From NCBI GenBank assembly GCA_963205315.1, contig CAUJIO010000048.1, positions 1 through 45,150 on the forward strand: a DNA stretch of 45,150 nucleotides, in the 5' to 3' direction. The stretch comes from Pseudomonadota bacterium (GTDB lineage Bacteria > Pseudomonadota > Alphaproteobacteria > Rhizobiales > Aestuariivirgaceae). The notes beneath the pieces are model-generated. The model was not told the origin of the DNA and ran no database searches. It saw nothing but the letters and a program-made list of their open reading frames with translations. Positions 8,515-18,012 of the stretch are shown here, in pieces (positions within the stretch are counted from its first letter, which is position 1; each line of letters starts with the position of its first letter). Position numbers and translations under genes: made by a program.

Positions 8515-9287
8515 GCCAGCACGACGTCCTGGAAGAACGGGCCAGCACCGCCACGCCAGCGGCCCGGCAGAACCTTCGGTGTGCGGCCCGTTGTCCGTTT
8601 GATCAGATCGATCACCGCACTGGTCTTGTAGGCCACGGCCGAGAGCGGCGGCTTGTCCTTCACATGCCACATCACCGGACGCTGCGGATGCGGCTCGGAA
8701 AAATCGAGATGCGGCAGATTCGGCCGCCGCGGAGGGCGCTCGCCATCAAACAGCAGGAAGGTCGAGAACAGCACGCCCTCCGGCTTCAGCACCCGCGCTG
8801 CTTCCTTCAGGTAGGCTTCGACCTCTTCGTAATAGAGATGCGTGAACACCGAGGTCGCGATCGCGAAGTCGACCGACCAGTCCGGCAGCGGAAAATGATA
8901 GTCCGTCGCCAGCACGCGGCCTTGCGGCCAGTAGTGTTCGTTGAAGACATCGGCTTGCTCGAAGCGGAAATGCGGATAGGCAGCGAAGGCCTGGTTGCAC
9001 CAGGCGATCCCCTTTGGCACGGGATCGAAGCCATGATAACGGCCGGTGAGCGGATCGAGATAGCACGCCAGCCCGGCCGCCATGCGGCCGATGCCGCAAC
9101 CGATATCGAGCACCGTGTGATGCCGTTCCAACCCGCCGATCTCGACGAAATATCCCAGAAACTCGGCGGCGATGCTGATGAAATCGCCGTCGCCCACGAA
9201 CACGTCCTCGGCGGACGGCGGCTTCACCGCGCCACCCTTCAGAACCGCTCTGGCGCGTTTCAGAAGTTCAGTACGTGTTGGCATCAT
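8511..9287 (-). CDS. SAM-dependent class I methyltransferase
   Basis: The 258-residue protein has the class I methyltransferase core. Motif I is VLDIGCGIGRMAAG at about residues 59-72, followed by the acidic-loop region and FAIATSVFTHLYYEEVEAYL then KEAARVLKPEGVLFSTF (post-motif III). It is most like methyltransferases found in polysaccharide or lipopolysaccharide loci, which cap or modify sugars. The start ATG 9287 (or the adjacent ATG 9284) has GGAG about 10 bases upstream and lies inside the end of the GT2 gene (20-base overlap). Its stop overlaps the next gene's start. It is part of the minus-strand operon ABC-HlyD-GT2-MT-GT4. Whether it methylates sugar or protein is unknown. Confidence 0.85.
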   Translation of the reverse strand: MMPTRTELLKRARAVLKGGAVKPPSAEDVFVGDGDFISIAAEFLGYFVEIGGLERHHTVLDIGCGIGRMAAGLACYLDPLTGRYHGFDPVPKGIAWCNQAFAAYPHFRFEQADVFNEHYWPQGRVLATDYHFPLPDWSVDFAIATSVFTHLYYEEVEAYLKEAARVLKPEGVLFSTFLLFDGERPPRRPNLPHLDFSEPHPQRPVMWHVKDKPPLSAVAYKTSAVIDLIKRTTGRTPKVLPGRWRGGAGPFFQDVVLA

Positions 9288-11406
9288 GCTTGAAGTCTCC
9301 GTTCTCCATCAGCGACGCGATATCGCCAGCCCACAGGCTGTGATGAAGCTGCCGGTTATAGGCCGACGATCCGTTGTCTTTCGCCGTCGGATGCGTGGCG
9401 ATGCTCTGGCGTTCGAAGTGATAAAGCTCCGCCGCCGGTTGATAGAAACATGTGCCGCCCCGCCGACGCAGCTTGAGGCAAAGGTCGCTGTCCTCGTAGT
9501 CGCCGATGACATAATCGGTGGTGAAGCCGCCAACATCCTTGAACGCCTCGGCGCTGAGCGCCATCACTGCGCCGGTCACCGCCGGCACCTCGCGGGCGGC
9601 ATTGGCCGGCCCGAAGTTGCGGCCATAACCCTTGAAATAGTGCATGTTCTGAAAGGCACCGCCGCGCAGCCTGTAGAAATACATGCCGGCATGCTGCAGG
9701 CTGTCGTCGGCATAGAGCAGCTTGGGGCCAACAACCGAATGGGACGCCAGGCCGCGCAGACTGTCCGTCAAGATCTTTAGCCAGGTGCCGCCCGCCGGCA
9801 CAACGTCGGAATTCATCAGGATCAGCGTTTCACCCTCGGCCGCCTGGGCGCCGGCATTCGTCGCCGTCGCATAGCCGCAATTGTCGCTGAGCAGCACCAG
9901 GCGGAGATCAAGTCCGGTGACTTTCGCAAGGCTGCCAAGGCGCTGCTCTGCCTCGCTGGTCAGGCGGGGGTCGTCGAGCACATAGATGATCTCGCTTGTT
10001 TGGCGCAGTCCGGGCGTCGCGGCAAAGCCGAAGATCTGCGAACGCAGGAACCGCAGGTCGCCATAGAGCGGAACGATGACGGAGGCCTGCCGCTGCGATG
10101 GGTTTCCATAGGCCTCAACCTTGCGCACCGTCTGTTGCGGCAGAAGCTGCTTCGCCACCGCGCTCAGCGCCGGCCTGTATGCCGCGCTCAACGCTCCGGC
10201 CTCAAGCGCGTTCAGATGCACCGCAGAGAGAATGGCATCGCGCTGGCCTCTTGCGTCTCCCGGCATCGAATGAGCCCGGCAAACAAAGCTGCTGCCGTCC
10301 CGCAACGCCACACGGATCGCTGGCGCCATTGCAGCGGCACGCTTGAGCTTGCGCTCCAGCCAGACACAGAAGCCGCGCACCGGCGTCACCTTTCCGTCGA
10401 CTTCGGCGAGGCCGTCATATGTCTGCCAGCGCGACTCGATCGCCGACTTGCGCAGGCTGTAATCGGCCACATGTGCCGTCCGGAAATGCCCTTGCGGATC
10501 GAGCATCCAGCCGGAGAGGAAGAGCCCCTCGTCAAAGGCCTGCAACACCTCGGCCGAAAACACGAAGCTGCGGTTCGGCAGCTCCACCGTCTTCCGCGCC
10601 GAATTCGCCAGTCCTTCGGCCGCCAGAAGATCCCGTATCAGATCGCGTTGGCCGTGGCGCAGCAGCAGGGCGACGGCCTCGGGCGCCGTGTCGATATGCT
10701 TTGAGTGGAACTGGGCTGCGGAAGGCGAAACCTCCGCCACGGCATCGAGCCAGATCGCCTCGTCCCCATTGACAGCCAATATCCCGCTCACCTGTCTGGC
10801 AACGCAAGGCAGCACCACATGCGAAAGCCGGAACGGACTGACAAGCGCATTTGCCTTCACATTGAGATCGTGGCGCCTTGCCGTGTCTGTTGCCGTGTCA
10901 AACGCCACCAGGATCGTATCGCCCGATAACTTTGCATCCGGGCTGTGGCAGATCACGGCATCGGGATAGCCGTCGATGGCGAGCAATTGCACATTGGCAT
11001 GCGCCATCGGCAACCGCCTGCAAGCCTCGAGCAATCCGCTGGTCGTGACCTGATCCTGCTGCAATCGGAACAGGGTCGTGACGGTGCCGGCCAGCAGGAA
11101 CAGCAGCCGCGCCATCGGCTCTGCGCCCAGCCCCAGCTTGCCGATGAATGTTGCGAGCGTTTCGTCAATCGCCACATCGACCGATCCCGACTGCACCGTC
11201 ACCGTGACGGCCTCATCTTTGGTGGTCAGCGACGGAAAGCTGGCGATGGCCAGCCTGAGCTTGCCAGCGCGCGCCATGAACACCCGCGCGGCTTCAGCGC
11301 CGCCAAGGCTGATGCCGGGTGAATCGTCACCGGCCCCCTCCGGCAGCGCCACCAGGACGGTGGCATCACCGATCCTGCAGGCTCGCACACGGTATTCTCT
11401 CGCCAC
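9268..11406 (-). CDS. GT2-family glycosyltransferase with long N-terminal extension
   Basis: The 712-residue protein has a family 2 (GT-A) domain only in its C-terminal third: ASVIVPLYGDLRFLRSQI at about 441, the nucleotide-binding NCGYATATNAG, the metal-binding region LILMNSDVVPAGG, then VTGAVMALSAEAF and a YEDSDLCLKLRRRG acceptor motif. This order resembles rhamnosyl/galactosyl-transferase-type GT2 enzymes. Residues about 285-400 hold a GW-type beta domain (EGLFLSGWMLDPQGH...). Residues 1-280 are not recognised. It lies 15 bases after the HlyD gene and overlaps the methyltransferase gene, so it is co-transcribed with the exporter. Probable role: building the glycan that accompanies the exported product (inference). 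Confidence 0.85.
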   Translation of the reverse strand: MAREYRVRACRIGDATVLVALPEGAGDDSPGISLGGAEAARVFMARAGKLRLAIASFPSLTTKDEAVTVTVQSGSVDVAIDETLATFIGKLGLGAEPMARLLFLLAGTVTTLFRLQQDQVTTSGLLEACRRLPMAHANVQLLAIDGYPDAVICHSPDAKLSGDTILVAFDTATDTARRHDLNVKANALVSPFRLSHVVLPCVARQVSGILAVNGDEAIWLDAVAEVSPSAAQFHSKHIDTAPEAVALLLRHGQRDLIRDLLAAEGLANSARKTVELPNRSFVFSAEVLQAFDEGLFLSGWMLDPQGHFRTAHVADYSLRKSAIESRWQTYDGLAEVDGKVTPVRGFCVWLERKLKRAAAMAPAIRVALRDGSSFVCRAHSMPGDARGQRDAILSAVHLNALEAGALSAAYRPALSAVAKQLLPQQTVRKVEAYGNPSQRQASVIVPLYGDLRFLRSQIFGFAATPGLRQTSEIIYVLDDPRLTSEAEQRLGSLAKVTGLDLRLVLLSDNCGYATATNAGAQAAEGETLILMNSDVVPAGGTWLKILTDSLRGLASHSVVGPKLLYADDSLQHAGMYFYRLRGGAFQNMHYFKGYGRNFGPANAAREVPAVTGAVMALSAEAFKDVGGFTTDYVIGDYEDSDLCLKLRRRGGTCFYQPAAELYHFERQSIATHPTAKDNGSSAYNRQLHHSLWAGDIASLMENGDFKHDANTY

Positions 11407-11421
11407 GCGCGCTAACTCGCC

Positions 11422-12798
11422 TCACTCTTCGCGGAAGGCTTTGGCGAAGCTGTGCTTGATCGGCAGCAGCAGATAGCTCAGCGCCGTGCGGTTGCCGTTG
11501 ACGATGTAGACGTCGGCGCCCATGCCCGGATAGAGGAAGAGGTTCGGCTGCTTGCGCAGTTCCGAGTCCGGGATTTCCGCCTTGAAGGCATAGGTCAGTT
11601 CTCCCGTCTGCGGGTTCACGGTACTGTCGGGCGCCAGATAGATGATTTCGCCGATCAGCGGCTGGGCATCGGCTGCGGAAAAGGCCGAGAGCCTGATTTC
11701 CGCCTTGTGTCCCACCCGCAGCGTGTCGATGTCGCTGGCCCGCGCCACTCCTTCGACGATCTTGCGCTGGTCGCCCGGCACGATGTCGAGCAAGGGTGTG
11801 CCCGGCACCACGGCAGATCCGGGCGTGCGGATGCGGATATTGGCAATGACGCCCTCTTGCGGCGCGCGCACAATCGACTTGTCGACGACATCCTGTGCGG
11901 TCACAAGGTCTTGTGTGAGCCGTGAAATGTCGAGCTGGGCCGCCTGCAGTTCCTCGGCAATAGCGCGTTGGAAGTCGGATGTCCGGCTGGCGCGGTTGAG
12001 TTCGAACTGGTTCTTCTTTTCATCGCCTTCGGCAAGCTGCGACTGCAGCTGCAGGATCTGCGATTGCGTATCGACCAGCAGAAGCCGGGCTTCGCTCACC
12101 TGGCCGCGCGTCGCCAGGCCCTTCTCGCTCAGCTTCTTCAGCGTGTCATGCTCGGTCTTTGCGACGCCGAGCTGCTCCTGCAGCGATTGCAGCCGCATGG
12201 TGAGGGCTTCGCGCTGCCGGACGATCTGCTCGATGAGTGACGTGTCGATGCCGAGCTGTCCCTTGTACAGGGTGGCCCGCTCGTCCATGAAGCGGCGCTC
12301 GTTGCGCGCCACCTGCTCGGAAAACTCCGGCGCCACGGAGGCATTGTCGGCGGGCGGAACATCGAAGCTGGTTTTGCCGTCGCGCTCTGCCGTCAGCCGG
12401 GCGAGGCGCACCTTGGCGGAGTAGATCTGCTGGCCGAGTTGCGTGACCAGCGCCTGGCTGCGTGTTGCATCGAGCTTGACCAGCACCTGCTGGGCTACGA
12501 CGTGGTCACCTTCCTTAACCACCACCTCGAGCAGGGTTCCGCCTTCGAGATGCGAGACCGTCTTGGTATTGCTCTCGACGACGACGCGCCCGCCGGCCAC
12601 CGAGGCCTGCGCCAGCGGCGTCAGATAGGCCCAGCCGAGAAAGCCGCCCACTCCCAGGATCAGCGCTGACAGCCCAAGGAAGAATGGCCCCTTGAGCGAA
12701 ACATTGCGGTCGGCTTCTTCCGCGACGACCGACGACCAGTCGCTCAGGGGCCGCAGGTTGATGTCGCGGCGCGGCGGAGATGCGGGAATCGTCTTCAT
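11422..12798 (-). CDS. HlyD-family type I secretion membrane fusion protein
   Basis: This 458-residue periplasmic adaptor has a cytoplasmic N-tail, one membrane helix (residues 38-59, PFFLGLSALILGVGGFLGWAY) and a lipoyl/barrel half (VSHLEGGTLLEVVVKEGDHV, at about 81-100). A long helical hairpin spans about 110-290 (rich in L, Q, E, K, R), then the second lipoyl half (SIVRAPQEGVIANIRIRTPG) and a beta barrel. This is the PrtE/HlyD layout: it links the ABC transporter to an outer-membrane TolC-like channel. Its start overlaps the ABC gene's stop as ATGA. No TolC-like gene is in the window, so the channel must be encoded elsewhere. Confidence 0.95.
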   Translation of the reverse strand: MKTIPASPPRRDINLRPLSDWSSVVAEEADRNVSLKGPFFLGLSALILGVGGFLGWAYLTPLAQASVAGGRVVVESNTKTVSHLEGGTLLEVVVKEGDHVVAQQVLVKLDATRSQALVTQLGQQIYSAKVRLARLTAERDGKTSFDVPPADNASVAPEFSEQVARNERRFMDERATLYKGQLGIDTSLIEQIVRQREALTMRLQSLQEQLGVAKTEHDTLKKLSEKGLATRGQVSEARLLLVDTQSQILQLQSQLAEGDEKKNQFELNRASRTSDFQRAIAEELQAAQLDISRLTQDLVTAQDVVDKSIVRAPQEGVIANIRIRTPGSAVVPGTPLLDIVPGDQRKIVEGVARASDIDTLRVGHKAEIRLSAFSAADAQPLIGEIIYLAPDSTVNPQTGELTYAFKAEIPDSELRKQPNLFLYPGMGADVYIVNGNRTALSYLLLPIKHSFAKAFREE

Positions 12799-14552
12799 GT
12801 GTTTTCGGCCCGCCGCTGGATGATTCGGATGTCCGGCCGGCGCGGTGCTGCCTCGGTCACCAGGTCGGGCGCCACGATCCGCAGCACCTCGTCACGCGGC
12901 CCGAAGTGGCGCACCAGGCCATGTTCGAGAACCAGGATCTTGTCGGCCACCGCCATCATCGATGGACGATGCGCAATCAGCACCACCACGGCACCGCGCG
13001 CGCGCGCCTCCTTGATCGCCGCGACCAGCGCCATCTCGCCCTGATGATCGAGATTGGAGTTCGGTTCATCGAGCACCAGCAGGCTGGGGTCGCCATACAG
13101 CGCCCGGGCCAGCGCCAGCCGCTGCAACTGCCCGCCCGACAGCAGGTGCTTGCCGTCCTGCACAGTGGTGTCATAGCCATGCGGCAGCCGCCCGATCAGG
13201 TCGTGAATGTCGGCCGCCCGCGCAGCGCGGATCACCTCGCGCGGATCGCTCTCTTCCATGCGCGCGATGGTGCTGCGCACCGTGCCATCGAGAAGGCTGA
13301 TGGCCTGCGGCAGATAGCCGACGCCGCGGCCGAAGGAGCCGCGCTCCCACAAGTAGGTACTGTTGCCGTCGAGAAACACGCCGCCCGCGGTTGGCCGTGT
13401 GATGCCAACGAGGGCCCGCGCCAGCGCCGACTTGCCCGCGCCCGAAGGCCCGACGACGCCGATGACCTCACCGGGCGAGGCCGAGAACGACACGCCGCGC
13501 AGCACCGGAATGTCGCGGCCCTGCGGCAGGTAGACAAGATTTGTCACGTCGAGTTCGCCGCCCGACATCGGCGCCGGCATCGTCTGCCGCACCGAACTGT
13601 CGCCATCGAGCAAGGCCTTGACGCGGCCCCAGCCGTGCGCCGCGTTCACCCACTGCCGCCACGTTTCGATCATCGAGGAGAACGGGCTGATGGCCTGTGT
13701 CGTCAACACCATGCCGGCGAACAGCACGCCGGAATTCACTTCGTGCGACAGCACCAGGAAGGCGCCCGTCGCCACGGTCATCATCTGGATGCTCTTCTGC
13801 ACGGCTTTGGTGAAGGCCAGCACGGCGCGCGACCGGAAATTCGCGGTGCCCCACAGGTCCAGCGCGTCGCCTTGCGAACGCCGCCACCGCCGCACCAGCG
13901 CCGGCAGCATGCCCATCGCCTCGATCACCTCGGCGTGGCGCAGCGACCCGGCGACGTCCTGCAGATGCCGGTTCTCCGCCTGGTTGGCGGAGCTGATGAC
14001 ATCGCGCGTCAGCCGGTCGGTGACGATGTTGAGGCTGACCATCAGCACGATGAGCCCACCGGCCAGCAGGGCATAGTCCGGATGGATCAGATACAGCGCG
14101 CCCACGAACAGCAGCGAGAACAGCGCGTCGAGCGGAATGGTGATGGCATTACCAGCGATGAACTGCCGCAATTCATGCAGGTCGCGCAGCGCCTGGCTGC
14201 CTTCGTTGACGCCGCCTTCGAGTGCCTTGCGGACGCTGGCCTGCAGCGCCGGAAGATTCATCTTCTGCACGATGCCGCGCGACATCACGAGATAGGTGTA
14301 CGAGCGGACGAAGTCGAAGATGCCATACAGCACCACCGCCAGCCCGCCGATGATCATCAGGCCGTAGAGCGTGTCGTAGCTCTTCGACGGAATGACGCGC
14401 TCATAGACGTTGACCATGAACAGCGGCGCGGCGAAGGTCACGAAGTTGAGGAAGAACGAAACGAAGGCAGCATAAAGTATGCCGCGCACGAACAGGCGCC
14501 GTGCGGCGTTCACGAGCTGCGATGCGGAGGCATCGACCGCTGCCGAATCCAT
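12795..14552 (-). CDS. Type I secretion ABC transporter (PrtD-like permease/ATPase)
   Basis: The protein is 585 residues from ATG 14552. Residues about 15-300 are a six-helix ABC exporter domain (GILYAAFVSFFLNFVTFAAP..., then NVYERVIPSKSYDTL, the classic motif of PrtD/LapB-type systems). The ATPase follows: Walker A GPSGAGKS near 370, signature LSGGQLQRLALARAL near 470, Walker B LLVLDEPNSNLD near 490 and the switch IAHRP near 527. No C39 peptidase domain precedes it, so cargo is expected to have an uncleaved C-terminal signal, as RTX proteins do. The frame is open to a TTG at 14681, but the extra residues match nothing expected. The ATG lacks a strong ribosome site, so the start is moderately sure. 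Confidence 0.93.
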   Translation of the reverse strand: MDSAAVDASASQLVNAARRLFVRGILYAAFVSFFLNFVTFAAPLFMVNVYERVIPSKSYDTLYGLMIIGGLAVVLYGIFDFVRSYTYLVMSRGIVQKMNLPALQASVRKALEGGVNEGSQALRDLHELRQFIAGNAITIPLDALFSLLFVGALYLIHPDYALLAGGLIVLMVSLNIVTDRLTRDVISSANQAENRHLQDVAGSLRHAEVIEAMGMLPALVRRWRRSQGDALDLWGTANFRSRAVLAFTKAVQKSIQMMTVATGAFLVLSHEVNSGVLFAGMVLTTQAISPFSSMIETWRQWVNAAHGWGRVKALLDGDSSVRQTMPAPMSGGELDVTNLVYLPQGRDIPVLRGVSFSASPGEVIGVVGPSGAGKSALARALVGITRPTAGGVFLDGNSTYLWERGSFGRGVGYLPQAISLLDGTVRSTIARMEESDPREVIRAARAADIHDLIGRLPHGYDTTVQDGKHLLSGGQLQRLALARALYGDPSLLVLDEPNSNLDHQGEMALVAAIKEARARGAVVVLIAHRPSMMAVADKILVLEHGLVRHFGPRDEVLRIVAPDLVTEAAPRRPDIRIIQRRAENT

Positions 14553-14814
14553 CTTTTTCACGTGTTCAACTTGATCCTCTGAAGGCCTGTCGGTCAAAAA
14601 TAGCGGCAGCGAACCGTGTTGCGAATCACTTATGGCTAGCAAATCGTAAATGAATCCTGAAGACGCCCGAAATCCAGACAATTCGACTCAAGTAACGCGC
14701 GATTTGACTCAGGCTCAAACTGCTGTCGCAGCACCGCGGCGTCTTGCCCTGCGGGAAGCATGAGTTTAGTTCTATCACCGACTCACGTGGCAGAGAGTGA
14801 CAGGGGCGGTTGGC
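14553..14814. promoter_or_regulatory. Divergent control region between the exporter operon and the large glycosyltransferase
   Basis: This 262-base spacer separates two divergent transcription units. It contains three GACTCA words (14685-14690, 14706-14711, 14780-14785). The first two lie 21 bases apart, or two helical turns, in the near-repeat TCGACTCAAG / TTGACTCAGG. The TGACTC word also occurs in the inverted repeat upstream of the small RTX gene. Exact promoters could not be assigned. Confidence 0.4.
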
Positions 14815-17800
14815 ATGCAGCAGGAAAAGCGCGGGAACGACACGGTCGTGGGATTCCTCGAATCGGTCGGCGAGACGTTGACGGCGCAGGGCTGGGCCAG
14901 ATCACGGGACTCGGACGAGCCCGTCGAACTGTCGATTGCCGTCGACGGCGTCATCGTCGCCTCGGCCATGACCGATGTGGTGAGGCCCGATCTGATCACG
15001 CAAGGCATCTCCTCCGGCCCCGCAGGCTTCAACATCGCGATTCCGCCATCTGCCATCCGCCGCCTGCGCAGTTGGATTCACATCCTGCACAACGACACGC
15101 CGATTTCGGACGGGTTGCCGCTGGATCTCACGCGCAATGTGTCGATCAGCCTTCACGGCATTGAATATGGGCAATTGCGCGTCAAGGTGCGCGGCTGGCC
15201 GGGCCGCGCCATCAAGGCCGCGGTGAAGATCGATGGCGTGGCGCGCGGCGCCTTGAAGATTCCTGCCGGCAACCGCTATCTCGCGGCCGAGGCCGTCGAC
15301 ATCAGCTGGCCGGTGCCGCAGGAATTCTGCGATGGGCGCGCCCACGTCTACGCCGTCGAACTCGATCACGAAGAGGCCGTGGTCCGCAGCGACCTCAGCG
15401 TCATCCGCCATCCGGATTTCCGCATCTTCATCGATACCGCCGCCTTCAACGGCATCAACGGCTGGGTGTTCGAGCGCGACCGCGCCTCGCCCGTCTCGAT
15501 CACCGCCTGGTGCCAGGGCCGCAAGGTCGGTGCGGCCGTGGCCGAACTGCGCCGCCAGGACGTCGCCGGCTCCTTGTCGCTCGACACCGACCGCGTCGGC
15601 TTCAGCATCGAATTCTACGAGAGGCTTACGGGGCCCTATGCCGAAATCGCGCTGCGCGAGGCGGAAACCGGGCTACTTCTCACCACCGTGTCGGTCATCA
15701 GCCCCTATGAGCAGATGATTGCCATTGCCGCGGCCCATCGCGGGGCCCCGGGCCAGTCCTATCTGCCAACAGCAGTGCTCGCCGGTGCCATCAACAAGAC
15801 CAGCGGCGAAATCCAGTTCATCAACCGCGAGGAATATTTTCACGACCTCGATTGCCCGGCCGGCGAGGTCGCGGTCATCGTCCCGGTCTATGGCGGAGCA
15901 CTCGAACTGGCGGAATGCATGGACAGCCTGCTGCGGGCGAAAAACAATACGCCGCATCTTCTGGTGCTGGTCAACGACGCCACGCCGGAACCGGTCATCC
16001 GCGACTATCTGCGCTCGCTCGAGGCTCGCGCCATTCCCAACCTGCGCATCGTCCACCGCACCGCCAACTGCGGCTTCTCGGCCGCCGTCAATGTCGGCAT
16101 GATCATCGCCGGCAAGCGCGACGTGGTGCTGCTCAATGCCGATACCGTCGTCTGCGACCACTGGCTCGACAATCTTGCCGCCGCCGCCGCACAGGACGAG
16201 CGCATCGGCACGGTGACGCCCTTCTCCAACAATGGCGAGATCGCCACCGTTCCCTATATCTGCAAGTCAATTCCGGTGGAGTCGATCCGCACCGCCGAAG
16301 CCGTCAACGAAGCCGCGGGCCGCCTCAATCGCGGCAAGCTGGTCGATCTTCCCGTCGCCATCGGCTTCTGCATGATGATTCGCCACCGCTGCCTCGAGGA
16401 CATCGGCTTGTTCGATGCCGAGAAATGGGGCCGCGGCTATGGCGAGGAAGTGGACTTCTGCCTCAAGGCTGCAGCCCGCGGCTGGCGCCACGTGCTCACC
16501 GGCGACACTTTCATGATCCATCGCGGTGCCGTGTCGTTTGGCGACGAGAAGCTGCAGCGCATCATCGAATCCGGCCGCAAGATCTCCGAGACCTATCCCT
16601 TCTACGACCGCATCATCCAGCACTTCTTGAAAAACGATCCGGTCGCTGCCCTGCGACGCCCCATCAACCTGGCGCTGATTGCCCAGACGTTGAACGAGCA
16701 CAAGGTGCTGCACATTACCCACGCACTGGGCGGCGGCACCGAGCGCTACATCGCCGACATGTCGGACCTGTATGAGGAGGATGGCCGCTCCAACATCGTC
16801 CTGCGCTTTGCCCGCTCCGGCGCCGCCAGCCTCGAACTCAGTCCCGGCCAGCATTTCAGCCATTTCTTCCAGAAGACCCATCGCGAGGAATATCGCAGCG
16901 GCGAGCTGGATCAGCTGCTCGAGGATCTCACGGCGCTGGGCATCGATCAGATCCACCTTCACAGCCCCATCGGCGTGCCGCCCGATTTCCTGATCCGCGT
17001 CATCGCCGGCCGCAGCTTCACCGTCACCATTCATGACTACGCCTGGGCCACGCCAAGCGTCACCTTCACCACGCCGTCCGGTGCCTATTTCGGTGACGAT
17101 CCCGTCAATGCCTCGGCCACCGATGCGTCGTTCCTCACGCCCTATCCCGGCCTCGAAGCCTGGGCCACGAAGTCCGGAAACAGCATTGGCGCCTATCGCG
17201 GCTATTTCGATGCCATCCTGCGCCGCGCCGACCGTGTCATGTGCGGCGCCCGCGATGTGGCGGACCGCATGCGGTCTCTGGGCTTCACGGCGGATTTCAC
17301 CGTCATGCCGCATCCGCTTCCCGAATCCTCGCCGCACGCCGGCATCACGCCCTTCGCGGCGCCGCTGCAGGTGGGTGAGACCATTCGCGTCGCCCTCATC
17401 GGCGGCATCAGCGAGATCAAGGGCTTCTCGCAGCTCCTCGCCTGCGCCCGCCATGCGCACCAGAACAACCTGCCGCTCCGCTTCCTGGTGTTCGGCTATA
17501 CCAGCAACGACGGCGCCTTCGCGGATTTGCCGAACGTGCAATTGCTCGGAACCTATGCCGAGGCCGACCTGCCGCGCCTGCTGCGCCGCCAGCGTCCGCA
17601 CATCAGCTTCTTCCCCAACAAGTGGCCCGAGACCTTCAGCTACACCTTGTCGGTGGCGATGAAGGCCGGCCTGTGGCCCGTCGTCTCGGACATCGGCGCC
17701 CCCGCCGAACGTGTCCGCAATTCAGGCTTCGGCACGGTCTATGACCGCAGCGCGACCGCCGTTGAAATCTGCACCGCCCTCATGAATGCCGCACAATCGC

Positions 17801-17880
17801 AAGTCAGGCTCGACAGCACCGCCAACGAGGCACTCCCCGCCGAATTGCCTAGTTACTTCGAACTATCAGTTGAAGTTTGA
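14815..17880 (+). CDS. Large bifunctional glycosyltransferase: beta domains, GT2 and GT4-like modules
   Basis: From ATG 14815 (AGGGGCGG upstream; GTG 14797 is also possible) the protein has 1,021 residues. Residues about 10-90 (VVGFLESVGETLTAQGWARS) and 200-295 (FNGINGWVFERDRASPVSI) are GW-type beta domains like those in two neighbouring proteins; 110-195 may be a third. A GT2 domain starts at about 351 (EVAVIVPVYGGALELAECMD), with NADTVV near 441 as the metal-binding motif and GYGEEVDFCLKAAARGW near 531. From about 640 a second, GT4-like module begins HITHALGGGTERYIADMSDL and includes VALIGGISEIKGF and FPNKWPETFSYTLSVAMKAG. One polypeptide may thus add two sugars in succession (inference). 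It is transcribed away from the exporter operon. Acceptor unknown. Confidence 0.88.
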   Translation: MQQEKRGNDTVVGFLESVGETLTAQGWARSRDSDEPVELSIAVDGVIVASAMTDVVRPDLITQGISSGPAGFNIAIPPSAIRRLRSWIHILHNDTPISDGLPLDLTRNVSISLHGIEYGQLRVKVRGWPGRAIKAAVKIDGVARGALKIPAGNRYLAAEAVDISWPVPQEFCDGRAHVYAVELDHEEAVVRSDLSVIRHPDFRIFIDTAAFNGINGWVFERDRASPVSITAWCQGRKVGAAVAELRRQDVAGSLSLDTDRVGFSIEFYERLTGPYAEIALREAETGLLLTTVSVISPYEQMIAIAAAHRGAPGQSYLPTAVLAGAINKTSGEIQFINREEYFHDLDCPAGEVAVIVPVYGGALELAECMDSLLRAKNNTPHLLVLVNDATPEPVIRDYLRSLEARAIPNLRIVHRTANCGFSAAVNVGMIIAGKRDVVLLNADTVVCDHWLDNLAAAAAQDERIGTVTPFSNNGEIATVPYICKSIPVESIRTAEAVNEAAGRLNRGKLVDLPVAIGFCMMIRHRCLEDIGLFDAEKWGRGYGEEVDFCLKAAARGWRHVLTGDTFMIHRGAVSFGDEKLQRIIESGRKISETYPFYDRIIQHFLKNDPVAALRRPINLALIAQTLNEHKVLHITHALGGGTERYIADMSDLYEEDGRSNIVLRFARSGAASLELSPGQHFSHFFQKTHREEYRSGELDQLLEDLTALGIDQIHLHSPIGVPPDFLIRVIAGRSFTVTIHDYAWATPSVTFTTPSGAYFGDDPVNASATDASFLTPYPGLEAWATKSGNSIGAYRGYFDAILRRADRVMCGARDVADRMRSLGFTADFTVMPHPLPESSPHAGITPFAAPLQVGETIRVALIGGISEIKGFSQLLACARHAHQNNLPLRFLVFGYTSNDGAFADLPNVQLLGTYAEADLPRLLRRQRPHISFFPNKWPETFSYTLSVAMKAGLWPVVSDIGAPAERVRNSGFGTVYDRSATAVEICTALMNAAQSQVRLDSTANEALPAELPSYFELSVEV

Positions 17881-17931
17881 TCCTTTGACTTTTCTAGCAA
17901 CCGGCATGCATCCGCATTCGCGAAGATTGGA

Positions 17932-17953
17932 TCCGGCCGGTCGTTTGGCCGGT
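17932..17953 (+). terminator. Possible weak hairpin after the large glycosyltransferase
   Basis: CCGGCC and GGCCGG flank an 8-base loop about 55 bases past the stop codon. No T run follows, so this is at best a weak or Rho-assisted terminator. Confidence 0.3.
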
Positions 17954-18012
17954 ACTGTACTGGTGCAAGCGGTGAATTGCCAACGAGCCTGCGGCCCTCC
18001 TCTAGCTTGAAC

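Noticed and set aside
12780-14582. Long plus-strand open frame (600 codons) opposite the ABC transporter gene
   Set aside because: It is a shadow: the minus strand encodes a complete ABC exporter with all ATPase motifs, and the plus frame has His/Arg-rich composition with no domain pattern.
14553-14681. N-terminal extension of the ABC transporter to TTG 14681
   Set aside because: The added 43 residues match nothing expected in PrtD-like exporters and the TTG has no ribosome site; the ATG at 14552 gives the usual length. Kept as an alternative only.
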